Below, piece by piece: positions 36,783 through 45,600 of a stretch of 64,000 bases of DNA. The position numbers were made by a program, and so were the translations under genes. This stretch comes from Flavobacterium sp. MDT1-60 (GTDB lineage Bacteria; Bacteroidota; Bacteroidia; Flavobacteriales; Flavobacteriaceae): contig NZ_CP062159.1 of NCBI RefSeq assembly GCF_014844035.1, forward strand, positions 3,534,001 to 3,598,000, read 5' to 3'. Under the pieces are notes generated by a model. It made no database searches and was not told where the DNA came from. It saw only the letters and a list, made by a program, of their open reading frames with translations. The first letter of the stretch is position 1. The number at the start of each line of letters is the position of its first letter.

Positions 36783-37082
36783 TTATCTCATCTTCAATTT
36801 CTGAATCATCGCTGCATTCAAATTATCACTATAAGCTCCATAAGCATCTACCAATAATCCTTTTATACCATATTCAGTGCTTATTGCGTAAAGTATTGCG
36901 GAATCATCCGGATTAGAATCTCCTTCAAATCGATAAAATGCATCAACATTGAATTCAGTAGAATCAAATGTTCTATTTAACTTTTTACAGTCTAGTGTTG
37001 AGTTACTAAGATTAAAATCAAAAGTGTATCCCTCCTCTTGTTTTACATTCATCGCCTCTGATAGTGTATCGTAATTTTTCAT
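36783..37082 (-). CDS. Small conserved protein often labelled phosphoribosylpyrophosphate synthetase
   Basis: 99 residues, MKNYDTLSEAMNVKQEEGYT followed by FNVDAFYRFEGDSNPDDSAI and YGIKGLLVDAYGAYSDNL. Proteins of this type are common in flavobacteria and carry the name PRPP synthetase in databases, although at a third of the length they lack its catalytic domains. It is the first gene of the cupin-dps-doxX-tyrosinase operon, under promoter 6. The true function is unknown. Confidence 0.75.
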   Translation of the reverse strand: MKNYDTLSEAMNVKQEEGYTFDFNLSNSTLDCKKLNRTFDSTEFNVDAFYRFEGDSNPDDSAILYAISTEYGIKGLLVDAYGAYSDNLNAAMIQKLKMR

Positions 37083-37274
37083 ATTCTTAAGTTTTTTAAA
37101 TTCTATATTTATTAATTGATCCTAATTATTAAACATTATTTTGTAAATGGATTTACAGATTTGAGAACTATATTTTCTGTTTTTATACCTCCTCACATTT
37201 TCTTGTTGTTATATTATTTTATATTTAAAAATTGATATAAAAAACATAATCAATAGATTTCGTTTTCGTTAAAG

Positions 37275-37347
37275 CAAAATTAATTCTAAAGTCAGCGGCG
37301 GTTTCTATGGAATAGTTCTCAAAAATTATAAATATTAAAGATTTAAA
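37275..37347 (-). promoter_or_regulatory. Shared-operator promoter 6 (dps-tyrosinase operon)
   Basis: ATCTT-N7-TATAA, 43 nt, then TAATTTTG (37282-37275) in transcription direction. The box lies about 190 bp before the first gene, implying a long 5' leader. Confidence 0.7.
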
Positions 37348-38029
37348 GAACTATTATAGATTTATTAAAGTATTATCTGACCTGAGGAAGTAGGATCTGC
37401 CAGAATAAAACATAATCACTTAAGTATTAAAGTTTTGACTGCCAGTGTACACAACGATTAAAACATTACTATCCGCGGTCAAACTCTGAGGAATTAATTC
37501 TTACATTATAAAAACTTCTTGACTGCATCTTCCTCACATAGTCCTGTGTTGAAAATAAACGGATTGACCTGCTTTGGAATCTTTGGATAGCCGCATTGTG
37601 AAACGGACAATTGCATACAGATTAATTTAAGGGCACTGGAATAATCAGTCAGAGCAGCCTGCTTGTAAAAAAGAATTTTTTATGCCCTGCAATAATAACC
37701 GCCATCGCAGTAAAACAAGATTCTTTTTTTCTTAATCTAGGTTAATGGAAAGACTTCCCAAGGTTTCGTAATTTTGTAAAAGAAATTTATCATGAATTAT
37801 TAAATCAAATGTAAATCTTATAAAATTTGCTTTTTGCGTCGCTGCAGGAAGTTTTATAGATTATAGATTTTGATTTCTTTAAGTAGTATCAGTGATAATT
37901 TGTTATCTCTACCACCGGAGCAAGCCAGACGCAACAGATTAAAACTGCAGATTTATTATCATAGAATATCTTAAGAGATGAAAATTAAATGTCTTATACC
38001 TGCAAAAACAATGATGAAATTTAAAATAT
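37348..38029. other. Gene-free stretch
   Basis: About 680 bp with somewhat higher GC than its surroundings and no ORF above 60 codons that looks coding. It could be decayed coding sequence or an untranslated region. I recognise no tRNA, repeat or terminator in it. Confidence 0.45.
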
Positions 38030-38320
38030 ATGGAAATAATAAAACTAGAATTAGATGAAAAAAAACATGGTGCTTTTAATCTATATATTGATGATAAAAA
38101 ACTAGGAGAAATGATGGTAAGCATAAAAGACGATTTACTTATCGTTTACCATACAGGAGTTGATCCGGATGAAGAAGGAAAAGGTTATGCTAAAAAATTG
38201 ATGGACGAAATAGCATCCTATGTTCATACTAATAATTTAATGGTCTTATCTCTTTACCCTTAAGTACAGGCACAATTCAAAAAACATACCGATGAGTATC
38301 TGGAAATCTGGAAAAAATAA
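38030..38320 (+). pseudogene. GNAT acetyltransferase gene with an in-frame nonsense codon
   Basis: A paralogue of the intact GNAT at 9766, aligned from MEIIKLELDEKKHGAFNLYI onward. After LMVLSLYP a TAA (38261-38263) stands where the intact copy has a Tyr codon. The frame then resumes with VQAQFKKHTDEYLEIWKK to TAA at 38318-38320. One substitution explains the break, and little other decay is seen, so it is recent. Confidence 0.8.
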
Positions 38321-38410
38321 ACTACTTCTTTTTCTGTAATCCGGAAATTATCAAAAATATAACTATAAAAAATTTGCATTACACAACAACATTATTTAAA
38401 AATAAAACTT

Positions 38411-39040
38411 ATGAATAAAGAAATTATAACAGCTGGTTTGTCATTAAATAATGCCAAAAAGGCGTTGATTATGATTCATGGACGTGGTGCGGATGCTCAC
38501 GATATCATTTCCATTGCAAAACATCTTAAAGTAGATGATTTTGCATTGGTTGCTCCACAGGCTGAAAACAGAACGTGGTATCCGCATTCTTTTTTAGTAC
38601 CGATTGAACAGAATGAACCTTCCTTTTCAAAAGCATTAGATGCTATTCAAAATGTTGTTGTGGCAATTCAGCAAAACGGAATCAAAAAAGAAAATATCTA
38701 TTTTCTTGGATTTTCACAGGGAGCTTGTCTTGCATTGGAATTTACCGCACGAAATGCTTCAAAATATGGCGGTATTGTAGCTTTTACAGGCGGACTTATT
38801 GGTGATAAGGTTTATCAAGATCATTATAGCGGTAATTTCGAAAATACACCTGTTTTCATCGGTACAAGTGATCCTGATTTTCATGTTCCTGTTGAAAGAG
38901 TAAATCAAACAGAAGCACTTCTTAAAAAAATGGGCGCGTCAGTAACTAAAAAGATTTACGAAAATATGGGACATACTATAAGTCAGGACGAGTTAGATTT
39001 GGCTAATGAACTTATTTTTACAAAAATATGTTACAGATAA
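38411..39040 (+). CDS. Phospholipase/carboxylesterase-family hydrolase (MhqD-like)
   Basis: 209 residues. LIMIHGRGADAHDI is the oxyanion loop, FLGFSQGACLALE the nucleophile elbow, GTSDPDFHVP the Asp and MGHTISQDEL the His. In Bacillus a hydrolase of this family (MhqD) is cotranscribed with a ring-cleaving dioxygenase (MhqO) and protects against quinones. A dioxygenase of that type is at 11202 here. The stop overlaps the next gene by 13 bp, so the two are translationally coupled. Confidence 0.84.
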   Translation: MNKEIITAGLSLNNAKKALIMIHGRGADAHDIISIAKHLKVDDFALVAPQAENRTWYPHSFLVPIEQNEPSFSKALDAIQNVVVAIQQNGIKKENIYFLGFSQGACLALEFTARNASKYGGIVAFTGGLIGDKVYQDHYSGNFENTPVFIGTSDPDFHVPVERVNQTEALLKKMGASVTKKIYENMGHTISQDELDLANELIFTKICYR

Positions 39041-39387
39041 CCCGAATCTACAGCGATAAAAATGGCGACAGTCATTTTGAAGAATTTGAAGTTCCGTTAA
39101 AAAACAATGGTGATATTGGATTTTTATCTGATGACATACCAGTAAAATCAATTGTTTTCAGAGAAGTTAATCCTACTTACGATTACGATTTTCATAATGC
39201 TCCAGACCGCCAATATATTGTTTTACTCGAGGGTGGTGTAGAAATCGAAACTTCGTTAGGAGAAAAAAGAAGTTTTGAAACCGGATCGATTCTATTGGTG
39301 GAAGACATAACAGGGAAAGGACACAAGACAAAAAATATTCAACTAAAATATCGAAAATCAATTTTTATAAAAACTGATGTGGTTTAA
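39028..39387 (+). CDS. Cupin-like protein
   Basis: 119 residues, one cupin barrel: DIGFLSDDIPVKSIVFREVN, YDYDFHNAPDRQYIVLLEGGVEIE and FETGSILLVEDITGKGHKT, where the two His-containing blocks could bind a metal. It is homologous to the cupin at 36318 in the tyrosinase operon and overlaps the carboxylesterase gene. It is possibly a small dioxygenase or sensor for the aromatic substrate. Confidence 0.74.
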   Translation: MLQITRIYSDKNGDSHFEEFEVPLKNNGDIGFLSDDIPVKSIVFREVNPTYDYDFHNAPDRQYIVLLEGGVEIETSLGEKRSFETGSILLVEDITGKGHKTKNIQLKYRKSIFIKTDVV

Positions 39388-39507
39388 CACTTTGAAAAAT
39401 AAAACTTTAAAAAACTCAACAAAAAATTACAATACACAAGGATTGCACAAATATATTAAGTAGTAACAAAATAAATAATTTAGTAAAAAAAATCGGCCAA
39501 AAAGTTA

Positions 39508-39576
39508 AAATCTTTAAATATTATAACTTTTAGTCAGGATTTGAAACTTGTATCATCTCATTTTTATGCAATTTTG
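39508..39576 (+). promoter_or_regulatory. Shared-operator promoter 7 (AraC gene at 39631), imperfect
   Basis: ATCTTTAAATATTATAA (39510-39526) is identical to the promoter 3 core. The best -7 box, CAATTTTG (39569-39576), is 42 nt away and has C for T, so this copy is weaker than the others. Confidence 0.55.
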
Positions 39577-39630
39577 AAAAATCAAATCTATATATACATA
39601 AGCTACATTACTAAACATAAGTAACTTAAA

Positions 39631-40572
39631 ATGAAACCAGTACTAACCAATTTAAGTAAAATTACTGAATGTCTGGCTTTTATGAATCTACCAATTTCCA
39701 CTTACAATAGTGTAGATTTTAGTTTTATAAAACTTCATGAGCTTGGTATAAATTTACCTTTCCACTCACCAACATTTCGGCCTGACTTTTATAATTTATT
39801 CATAATAGTAGATGCATGTGGCTCTTATTACATTGGGGATAAAGAATTTGAACTTAGCTCTAAAAAAATCATAATTTCCCGTCCTGAATCGTTTTCATCC
39901 AGCTATTGGACAAAAATTCAAAAAGTTTATGCTATCAGTTTTAGAAAATCTTTTCTCCTGCAATATTTTCCTGCGGGTATTGACACTGTTCTGGAGTTAG
40001 GTGGAGAAAATGGTTATACCTATGATCTTACTGAAAAAAGTATGAAATATTTTGAGCAGACTTGCCAGGAGATTTATGATTTATCACTCTCAACAATGGC
40101 CTATAAAGATGAACTTATTGCTAACTTAATTCTAAATCTATTGTTTTTAATGCAATTACATCAGAATAGCGACTCAAATTTGAAATTGGAAAGTGAAAAA
40201 CAAACCACAATTGTGAGCGCATTTCGTCAAAATATGGAAAATAATTTTAGTAGACTTATTCGAGGTGAGGACACTTCAATAATGAGAACAAAAGAACATT
40301 CCAGATTATTGAATTTTAACGAAAATCATCTTTCGAAAGTAATAAGTAATTGTACAGGAAAAACAATAAATGAATGGATTAATGAGAAACTTATTGATGA
40401 AATTAAATACCTGCTGAAGCATTCCGATAAATCAATGAAAGAGATCGCCGCATTATTTGCTTTTAACGATCTAAACTATTTTTGCAGCTATTTTAAAACG
40501 CAAACTTTAAATGCACCTAATGCTTTGAGAAAAGAATTTAACAACGGTAAAAAAAATCAGAATTATGTGTAA
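39631..40572 (+). CDS. AraC-family transcription regulator (paralogue 4, group I)
   Basis: 313 residues, group I N-terminal domain (MKPVLTNLSKITECLAFMNL, FHSPTFRPDFYNLF, YYIGDKEFEL) and a C-terminal AraC domain (GKTINEWINEKLIDEIKYLL, MKEIAALFAFNDLNYFCSYF). It is closest to the 18095 product. It is preceded by the same ATCTT-N7-TATAA core and followed by two group II genes, so the arrangement repeats that at 18-20 kb. Confidence 0.87.
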   Translation: MKPVLTNLSKITECLAFMNLPISTYNSVDFSFIKLHELGINLPFHSPTFRPDFYNLFIIVDACGSYYIGDKEFELSSKKIIISRPESFSSSYWTKIQKVYAISFRKSFLLQYFPAGIDTVLELGGENGYTYDLTEKSMKYFEQTCQEIYDLSLSTMAYKDELIANLILNLLFLMQLHQNSDSNLKLESEKQTTIVSAFRQNMENNFSRLIRGEDTSIMRTKEHSRLLNFNENHLSKVISNCTGKTINEWINEKLIDEIKYLLKHSDKSMKEIAALFAFNDLNYFCSYFKTQTLNAPNALRKEFNNGKKNQNYV

Positions 40573-40640
40573 TCCATAATTTACAAAGCATCTAATATTG
40601 AGTAAATAATGAAGGAATGGTACCTGTAAATATTTGAAAA

Positions 40641-41609
40641 ATGGAAAACAGTAACAAAATTAAATTCACAGATTTTTATGACACAGCCAAAATAATGGGA
40701 TTGGATTTGTCATCCGTGGATCTAGATCATGTCGATATGTCTTATGGACATTTAGGAGATGCTGAATTCTCTTTTGTCAACTCCAAAGTACTTCATCCCG
40801 ATGACCAGCTTCCTTTTTCAACACCTCCTTTTTTCACCACATTTTTCTCAGTAGGTTTTGTTCTGGATGCTTACGGAAAAATTATAGTAGATAAGCTACC
40901 ATTCAATGTCAAACCTGGAATGTTATTTGTCAATAAACCCGGAGAGCTTCAGCAGTTAACATGGGAAGTTATGAATGAGTCTTACGGGATAATTTTTTCC
41001 GAGAATTTTATCTCCAAATATGCCGGAATATCCATTTATAAAACCTTTCCATTTTTGCTTTTTGAAAGACAAATTCCATTAAAAACCTCCGAAGTATTTC
41101 AACAGGAACTGAAAAAAATTCTTTTGCTAATTGTTGATCAACTCTTAAATGATTCGCCTTGGAAAAATCAAATCTGCGCTAATTTATTGACAAGATTTTT
41201 GCTAAAAATAAAGCAGGAATATTGGGAAGGTTATGTGATTAATAATCCAGAAACGAAACATCATGATATCGTGAATGATTTTTTCCAGAATCTTGAATTC
41301 CATTATGACCAATTGCTAAAAGGTAAAGTACAAAGAACGTTATACATGAAAGATTATGCAGAAATGCAGCAACTACATGAAAATTATCTCTCCAGCATTT
41401 TAAAGGCTAAAACCGGAAAAACAGGCGGGCAACTGATAGCGGAAAAAACCCTCAGCGCAGCAAAAATACTTATTGAAGATCCTAGATTATTATTAAAAGA
41501 GATTGCGTACATGCTGGGATTCACTTATTTGTCTTACTTTAGTATTTTCTTTAAAAAACATACAGGGTTATCGCCAGTTAATTATCGCAAAAAAAGTCTT
41601 CAATTATAG
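40641..41609 (+). CDS. AraC-family transcription regulator (paralogue 5, group II)
   Basis: 322 residues, group II: SKVLHPDDQLPFSTPPFFTT, GMLFVNKPGELQQLTWEV, AGISIYKTFPFLLFERQIP, then KDYAEMQQLHENYLSSILKA and LLKEIAYMLGFTYLSYFSIF in the DNA-binding domain. It has 68 bp to the upstream group I gene and 6 bp to the next, so it is probably cotranscribed with both. Confidence 0.87.
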   Translation: MENSNKIKFTDFYDTAKIMGLDLSSVDLDHVDMSYGHLGDAEFSFVNSKVLHPDDQLPFSTPPFFTTFFSVGFVLDAYGKIIVDKLPFNVKPGMLFVNKPGELQQLTWEVMNESYGIIFSENFISKYAGISIYKTFPFLLFERQIPLKTSEVFQQELKKILLLIVDQLLNDSPWKNQICANLLTRFLLKIKQEYWEGYVINNPETKHHDIVNDFFQNLEFHYDQLLKGKVQRTLYMKDYAEMQQLHENYLSSILKAKTGKTGGQLIAEKTLSAAKILIEDPRLLLKEIAYMLGFTYLSYFSIFFKKHTGLSPVNYRKKSLQL

Positions 41610-41615
41610 TATTAT

Positions 41616-42557
41616 TTGAAAATGAAAGAGCGCCGAAGAATTCAATTCACTGATTTTCTTGAATCCGTAAATCTAATAGACAGTGATCTCTCGCATGGAC
41701 TAATTGGAGATGATGAGCTTTGTTTTGTCGACTCAAAAATATTGCATCCCGAACATACACTTCCATGGTCTACTCCACTTTTTTACACTGAATTTTTTTC
41801 AATTGGATTTGTCGTGGAGGCGCAAGGAACAATTATTGTTGATAAAGATCCACATATTATTAAACCAAAAATGTTGTTTGTAAATAAACCGCATGAACTT
41901 CAGCAATTGACTTGGGAGAGTGTAACTGAATCTTATGGTTTATGGTTTACAGAGAGTTTTATCAATAAATATGCAGGAATATCTATTTATGAAACTTTTC
42001 CATTTTTACTATTTGAAAGACATCTTCCGTTGAATATTTCAGAAGAATTTCAAGAGGAATTAAAAAAAACAATTTTCCAGATTGTGAAGGAGCTGCAAAA
42101 AGATTGCCCTTTGCAAAAGAAAATGTGTGCTAATCTACTTGCCAGATTCCTACTTAAAATTAAAAAAGAATACTGGGAAGGATACAAACTTCAAACGCCG
42201 CAAAATCGAAATCCGGACATTATACAGGATTTTATGCAAAATCTGGAACATCATTATGATCAATTACTCAAAGGCAAGATCAACATCGTTATGACTATAA
42301 AAGATTATGCCGAAATGCAACAGCTTCATAAAAATTATCTTTCAAGTGTCCTAAAGGAAAAAACAGGAAAAACAGGCAGCCAGATGATCATCGAAAAAAC
42401 ATTAAGTGTTGCAAAAAGCCTAATGAAAGATTCCCGGCTTTCAATAAAAGAAATTGCTTACATCTTAGGTTTTTCCTATCTGACTTATTTTAATATTTTC
42501 TTTAAGAAACATACTGGTCAATCACCAGGAAATTACCGTAAAAAATATATGGATTAA
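41616..42557 (+). CDS. AraC-family transcription regulator (paralogue 6, group II)
   Basis: 313 residues, group II, about as similar to the 40641 product as to the 19193 product. The diagnostic blocks are SKILHPEHTLPWSTPLFYTE, KMLFVNKPHELQQLTWES and AGISIYETFPFLLFERHLPL, with IKEIAYILGFSYLTYFNIFF in the second helix-turn-helix. It starts 6 bp after the previous gene and converges with the 42575 AraC gene 17 bp away. Confidence 0.87.
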   Translation: MKMKERRRIQFTDFLESVNLIDSDLSHGLIGDDELCFVDSKILHPEHTLPWSTPLFYTEFFSIGFVVEAQGTIIVDKDPHIIKPKMLFVNKPHELQQLTWESVTESYGLWFTESFINKYAGISIYETFPFLLFERHLPLNISEEFQEELKKTIFQIVKELQKDCPLQKKMCANLLARFLLKIKKEYWEGYKLQTPQNRNPDIIQDFMQNLEHHYDQLLKGKINIVMTIKDYAEMQQLHKNYLSSVLKEKTGKTGSQMIIEKTLSVAKSLMKDSRLSIKEIAYILGFSYLTYFNIFFKKHTGQSPGNYRKKYMD

Positions 42558-42574
42558 AGTATGATTATAAAAAT

Positions 42575-43552
42575 TTACCAGGTAGCTCTTATGTTTACAA
42601 CATCTCCACGATACACATGAGCCCTATCAGAATCAGATGCATTAAAATCTTTTCGTACTGAACTAGGCGTATTTTTAGTGTTCTTTTTAAAAAATGTATA
42701 GAAATATTTAAGGTCACTAAATGCAAACATTTCTGCAATTTCAGGAATTGGTTTATCGGTATTTTTTAGCAGATAGTTGATTTCATCAATTAGCCTTCCG
42801 TCAATCCATTGGTTAATTGTTTTACCTGAGGTTTTACTAATCACTTTAGAAAAATAAGTTTCTGTCAGATTTAAAAGTTTTGCATGTTCTTTCGTACGAA
42901 GCAATGTAATACTTTCACCAGAAATTAAACTGTTAAAATTCTGATCTATATTTTTGAGGAATGCTGTCACAATAGCAGCATTTTTTTCGTCATGAATCTC
43001 TACTTTTAATCTACTCTGATGTTGTTGAATAAGCAATAACATATTTATAAGAAGGTTAGAAATTATCTCGTATTTACAATTTGAAACAGCAATGGCTTCT
43101 TCATAAATTTCCGCGCAAATTTCTTCAAATTCACTAAAATCACTTTTATTTAAACAATAATTAAGAGCATTTGTATTGTTTTTAAATGGAATATCATCAA
43201 TACCATTACGAAAGTATTTCTCAAAGAAAACTCTGGTAAATGAAATGCTATATCCAACAGGTGATTCTGTCCAGCCACTTGAAAAGTAGATATCCGGCTG
43301 CTTCATAAATACATGATAAGGACCAAGTTCATAAATATGATCACCTACAACAAAAGTGCCTTTGCCACCTTGTATTATAGTTAAAGTATAGTAATCAGGT
43401 CTGAAAATGGGGGTAAGATAAGGCATTTTTAATCCCATATCATGTATTTTTATTATGGCAAAATCGTCGCTGTCAATATAAGAAAAGACAGGTAAATTCA
43501 TAAACGCCAATATATCTCTAAACTTTTTTAAGGACGTTAGCTCCGGTTTCAT
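42575..43552 (-). CDS. AraC-family transcription regulator (paralogue 7, group I)
   Basis: 325 residues from ATG 43552 (MKPELTSLKKFRDILAFMNL), chosen over the upstream ATG 43594 because all group I paralogues start here. The N-terminal domain has YLTPIFRPDYYTLTIIQGG and FVVGDHIYELGPYHVFMKQP, the C-terminal one GKTINQWIDGRLIDEINYLL. The C-terminus carries an extra ~20 residues (SDRAHVYRGDVVNIRATW) shared only with the 43721 product. A TAAATTTG -7 box lies at 43604-43597, without the ATCTT-N7-TATAA pattern. Confidence 0.86.
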   Translation of the reverse strand: MKPELTSLKKFRDILAFMNLPVFSYIDSDDFAIIKIHDMGLKMPYLTPIFRPDYYTLTIIQGGKGTFVVGDHIYELGPYHVFMKQPDIYFSSGWTESPVGYSISFTRVFFEKYFRNGIDDIPFKNNTNALNYCLNKSDFSEFEEICAEIYEEAIAVSNCKYEIISNLLINMLLLIQQHQSRLKVEIHDEKNAAIVTAFLKNIDQNFNSLISGESITLLRTKEHAKLLNLTETYFSKVISKTSGKTINQWIDGRLIDEINYLLKNTDKPIPEIAEMFAFSDLKYFYTFFKKNTKNTPSSVRKDFNASDSDRAHVYRGDVVNIRATW

Positions 43553-43720
43553 TTCAGATACACTTAAATTCTTAATTACTACATTAGTTACCAAAACAAA
43601 TTTAGCGAAATAGATTCAATTGTTATAATTAGATCAAACTTCTTTATAGAATGCTTTTTCAAGAAGATATCAAATATTCAAAGTTTTTGAAAATGAAAAT
43701 TACCTAATTCAGCCTGTAGA

Positions 43721-44698
43721 TTACCAGTTCGGCCTTATTTTTACAATCTCGCCGCGATACACATGAGTGCGATCAGAATCCAAAGCGTTAAAATCATTTC
43801 TTACTGAACTTGGAGTAGTTTTAGTATTCCTTTTAAAAAATGTGTAAAAATATCCAAGATCGGTAAAAGCAAACATTTGTGCAATTTCAGGAATTGGTCT
43901 ATGAGTATTTTTTAATAAATAGCTGATTTCATCAATGAGTCTGTCGTTTATCCATTGATTGATTGTTCTGCCTGAGGTTTTACTAATTACTTTTGAGAGA
44001 AAAGAATCATTAACATTTAACAATTTAGAATGTTCTTTTGTACGAAGAACGGTTGCACTCTCACCAGATAAGAGCATGTTGAAATTCTGATCAACATTTT
44101 TAAAGAATGATGCCAGGATAAGGGCATTTTTTTCATTTTGAATCTCTAATTTAATCTTATTTTGATGTTGTTGGACTAGTAACAAAAAATGAATAAGAAG
44201 ATTTGCGATCATTTCGTATCTATTATTTGAAGAAGAAATAGCTTCATTATATATTTCCGCGCAAATGTCATCAAACGGTTTATAATCATCATCGCTGAGT
44301 CCGTAATTAAATGCGTTTGTTATGTCCTTTACAGGAATTTCATCAAGTCCATCAGGAAAGTATTTAGTTAGAAACTCTTCCGTAAAAGAAATGTTATATC
44401 CAACCGGCGATTCTGTCCAACCACTGGATAAATAACTATCAGGATATTTCATAAACACATGCTGAGGACCAAGTTCAAACACATGATCACCTGCCATAAA
44501 TGTACCTTTTCCTTCACTTACAATTATTAAAGTATAAAAATCCGGTCTAAAGGTGGGGGTAATATAGGGCATTTTTAATCCCATCTCATGAATTTTTATA
44601 ATAGCAAAATCGTCGTTATCAATATAAGAGAAGACGGGTAAGTTCATATATGCGATCATATCTCTGAACTTTCTTAAAGTGGTTATCTCCGGTTTCAT
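43721..44698 (-). CDS. AraC-family transcription regulator (paralogue 8, group I)
   Basis: 325 residues from ATG 44698 (MKPEITTLRKFRDMIAYMNL), chosen over 44755 for the same reason as its neighbour. The two proteins are very similar along the whole length, including the C-terminal extension (SDRTHVYRGEIVKIRPNW), so they are a recent tandem duplication. There is 168 bp between the two genes. The ligand is unknown. Confidence 0.86.
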   Translation of the reverse strand: MKPEITTLRKFRDMIAYMNLPVFSYIDNDDFAIIKIHEMGLKMPYITPTFRPDFYTLIIVSEGKGTFMAGDHVFELGPQHVFMKYPDSYLSSGWTESPVGYNISFTEEFLTKYFPDGLDEIPVKDITNAFNYGLSDDDYKPFDDICAEIYNEAISSSNNRYEMIANLLIHFLLLVQQHQNKIKLEIQNEKNALILASFFKNVDQNFNMLLSGESATVLRTKEHSKLLNVNDSFLSKVISKTSGRTINQWINDRLIDEISYLLKNTHRPIPEIAQMFAFTDLGYFYTFFKRNTKTTPSSVRNDFNALDSDRTHVYRGEIVKIRPNW

Positions 44699-44759
44699 AT
44701 TTTTACTTACTCGATTCATGTGAGCTAAAATTAACTTGGTGAGTAAATTTAGCAAAATA

Positions 44760-45271
44760 CTAAAAAAAAACGGCGTAATAGCTTACTATATTTTCATAGC
44801 TCTCAATAAGTTAGCAAAATCAATTTAGATTTTAATTTATTAATGACCGCAAACGCAATTGATACTTTTCTTATAATAATCTACGGACATCTGAAATAAG
44901 GAGGAGATCAGATTAGTTTGCAGAAGACTGATGATCCGACGTATGGGTAACGAGTGCATAAAATATAATGATTCATTAAGGCGCTCTTGAATTAAATTAG
45001 TAATAATACATTATTTTTACTAATAAATATAAAATTTTGAGAATTACCCTATTGGCGACCCTTTTCTTAGTTTAGTCTGTGAAAGCCCATCATTATTGGG
45101 AAAAATATAAAGGTTCAGGAGCCCCTCTTTTTCTCCACATTAAATTATGATGTAAATATTCTAAAAATATTAATTTAAATTTACTTCTGAATTTAGACTA
45201 ATATATACGTAATTCAATGAAAATTTTCTTTTTAAATTCTGTTCTTAAAATGAATAACATTCGATTTAACG
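44760..45271. other. Gene-free stretch
   Basis: About 510 bp upstream of the AraC gene at 44698. It holds that gene's promoter. No ORF, repeat or RNA gene is recognised before copy B of the dispersed repeat. Confidence 0.45.
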
Positions 45272-45405
45272 TTTTTAACATTAACCCTTACGATACATAC
45301 AAACCACTTATAAATAAAATAAATAAATAATTATCCTACAAATTTACTTGAAAATAGGCTAATTTCTTTAAATCGTTCATAAAATGGTTTGTAAATTGTT
45401 CAGTA
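45272..45405 (+). repeat. Dispersed intergenic repeat, copy B (candidate structured RNA)
   Basis: The best-preserved copy. TTTTTAACATTAACCC leads into CGATACATACAAACCA. TACAAACCA (45298-45306) is the exact complement of TGGTTTGTA (45385-45393), and AATTGTTCAGTAAGTCA follows. The inner blocks AATAATTATCCTACAAATTT and AATTTCTTTAAATCGTTCAT match copies A and C. A terminator follows at once. Confidence 0.75.
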
Positions 45406-45416
45406 AGTCACTTAAG

Positions 45417-45449
45417 GAGACAACTAGCAAATAGTTGTCTCTTTTTTTA
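45417..45449 (+). terminator. Intrinsic terminator after repeat copy B
   Basis: GAGACAACTA, loop GCAAA, TAGTTGTCTC, then seven T. A perfect 10-bp stem with no protein gene upstream on this strand. Confidence 0.8.
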
Positions 45450-45600
45450 TGCACAAATATGTAGATTTTTCAAGCCTTCACAGCCTAATATTTTATGGTT
45501 CGAATTTTCCACAAGAAATCCTTAGTCTGTTTGAAATAAACATTCTAAAATTGGCTTTGTTTGAGATTTAATCGGAGCTGAACGATGGTTCGAAGTCCCG

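Noticed and set aside
43597..43690. Shared operator upstream of the AraC gene at 43552
   Set aside because: A good TAAATTTG box is present, but TATAA blocks lie 18 and 39 nt away and not 43.
45571..45600. tRNA gene
   Set aside because: Only a T-arm-like GGTTCGAA core; no acceptor, D or anticodon arms can be folded.
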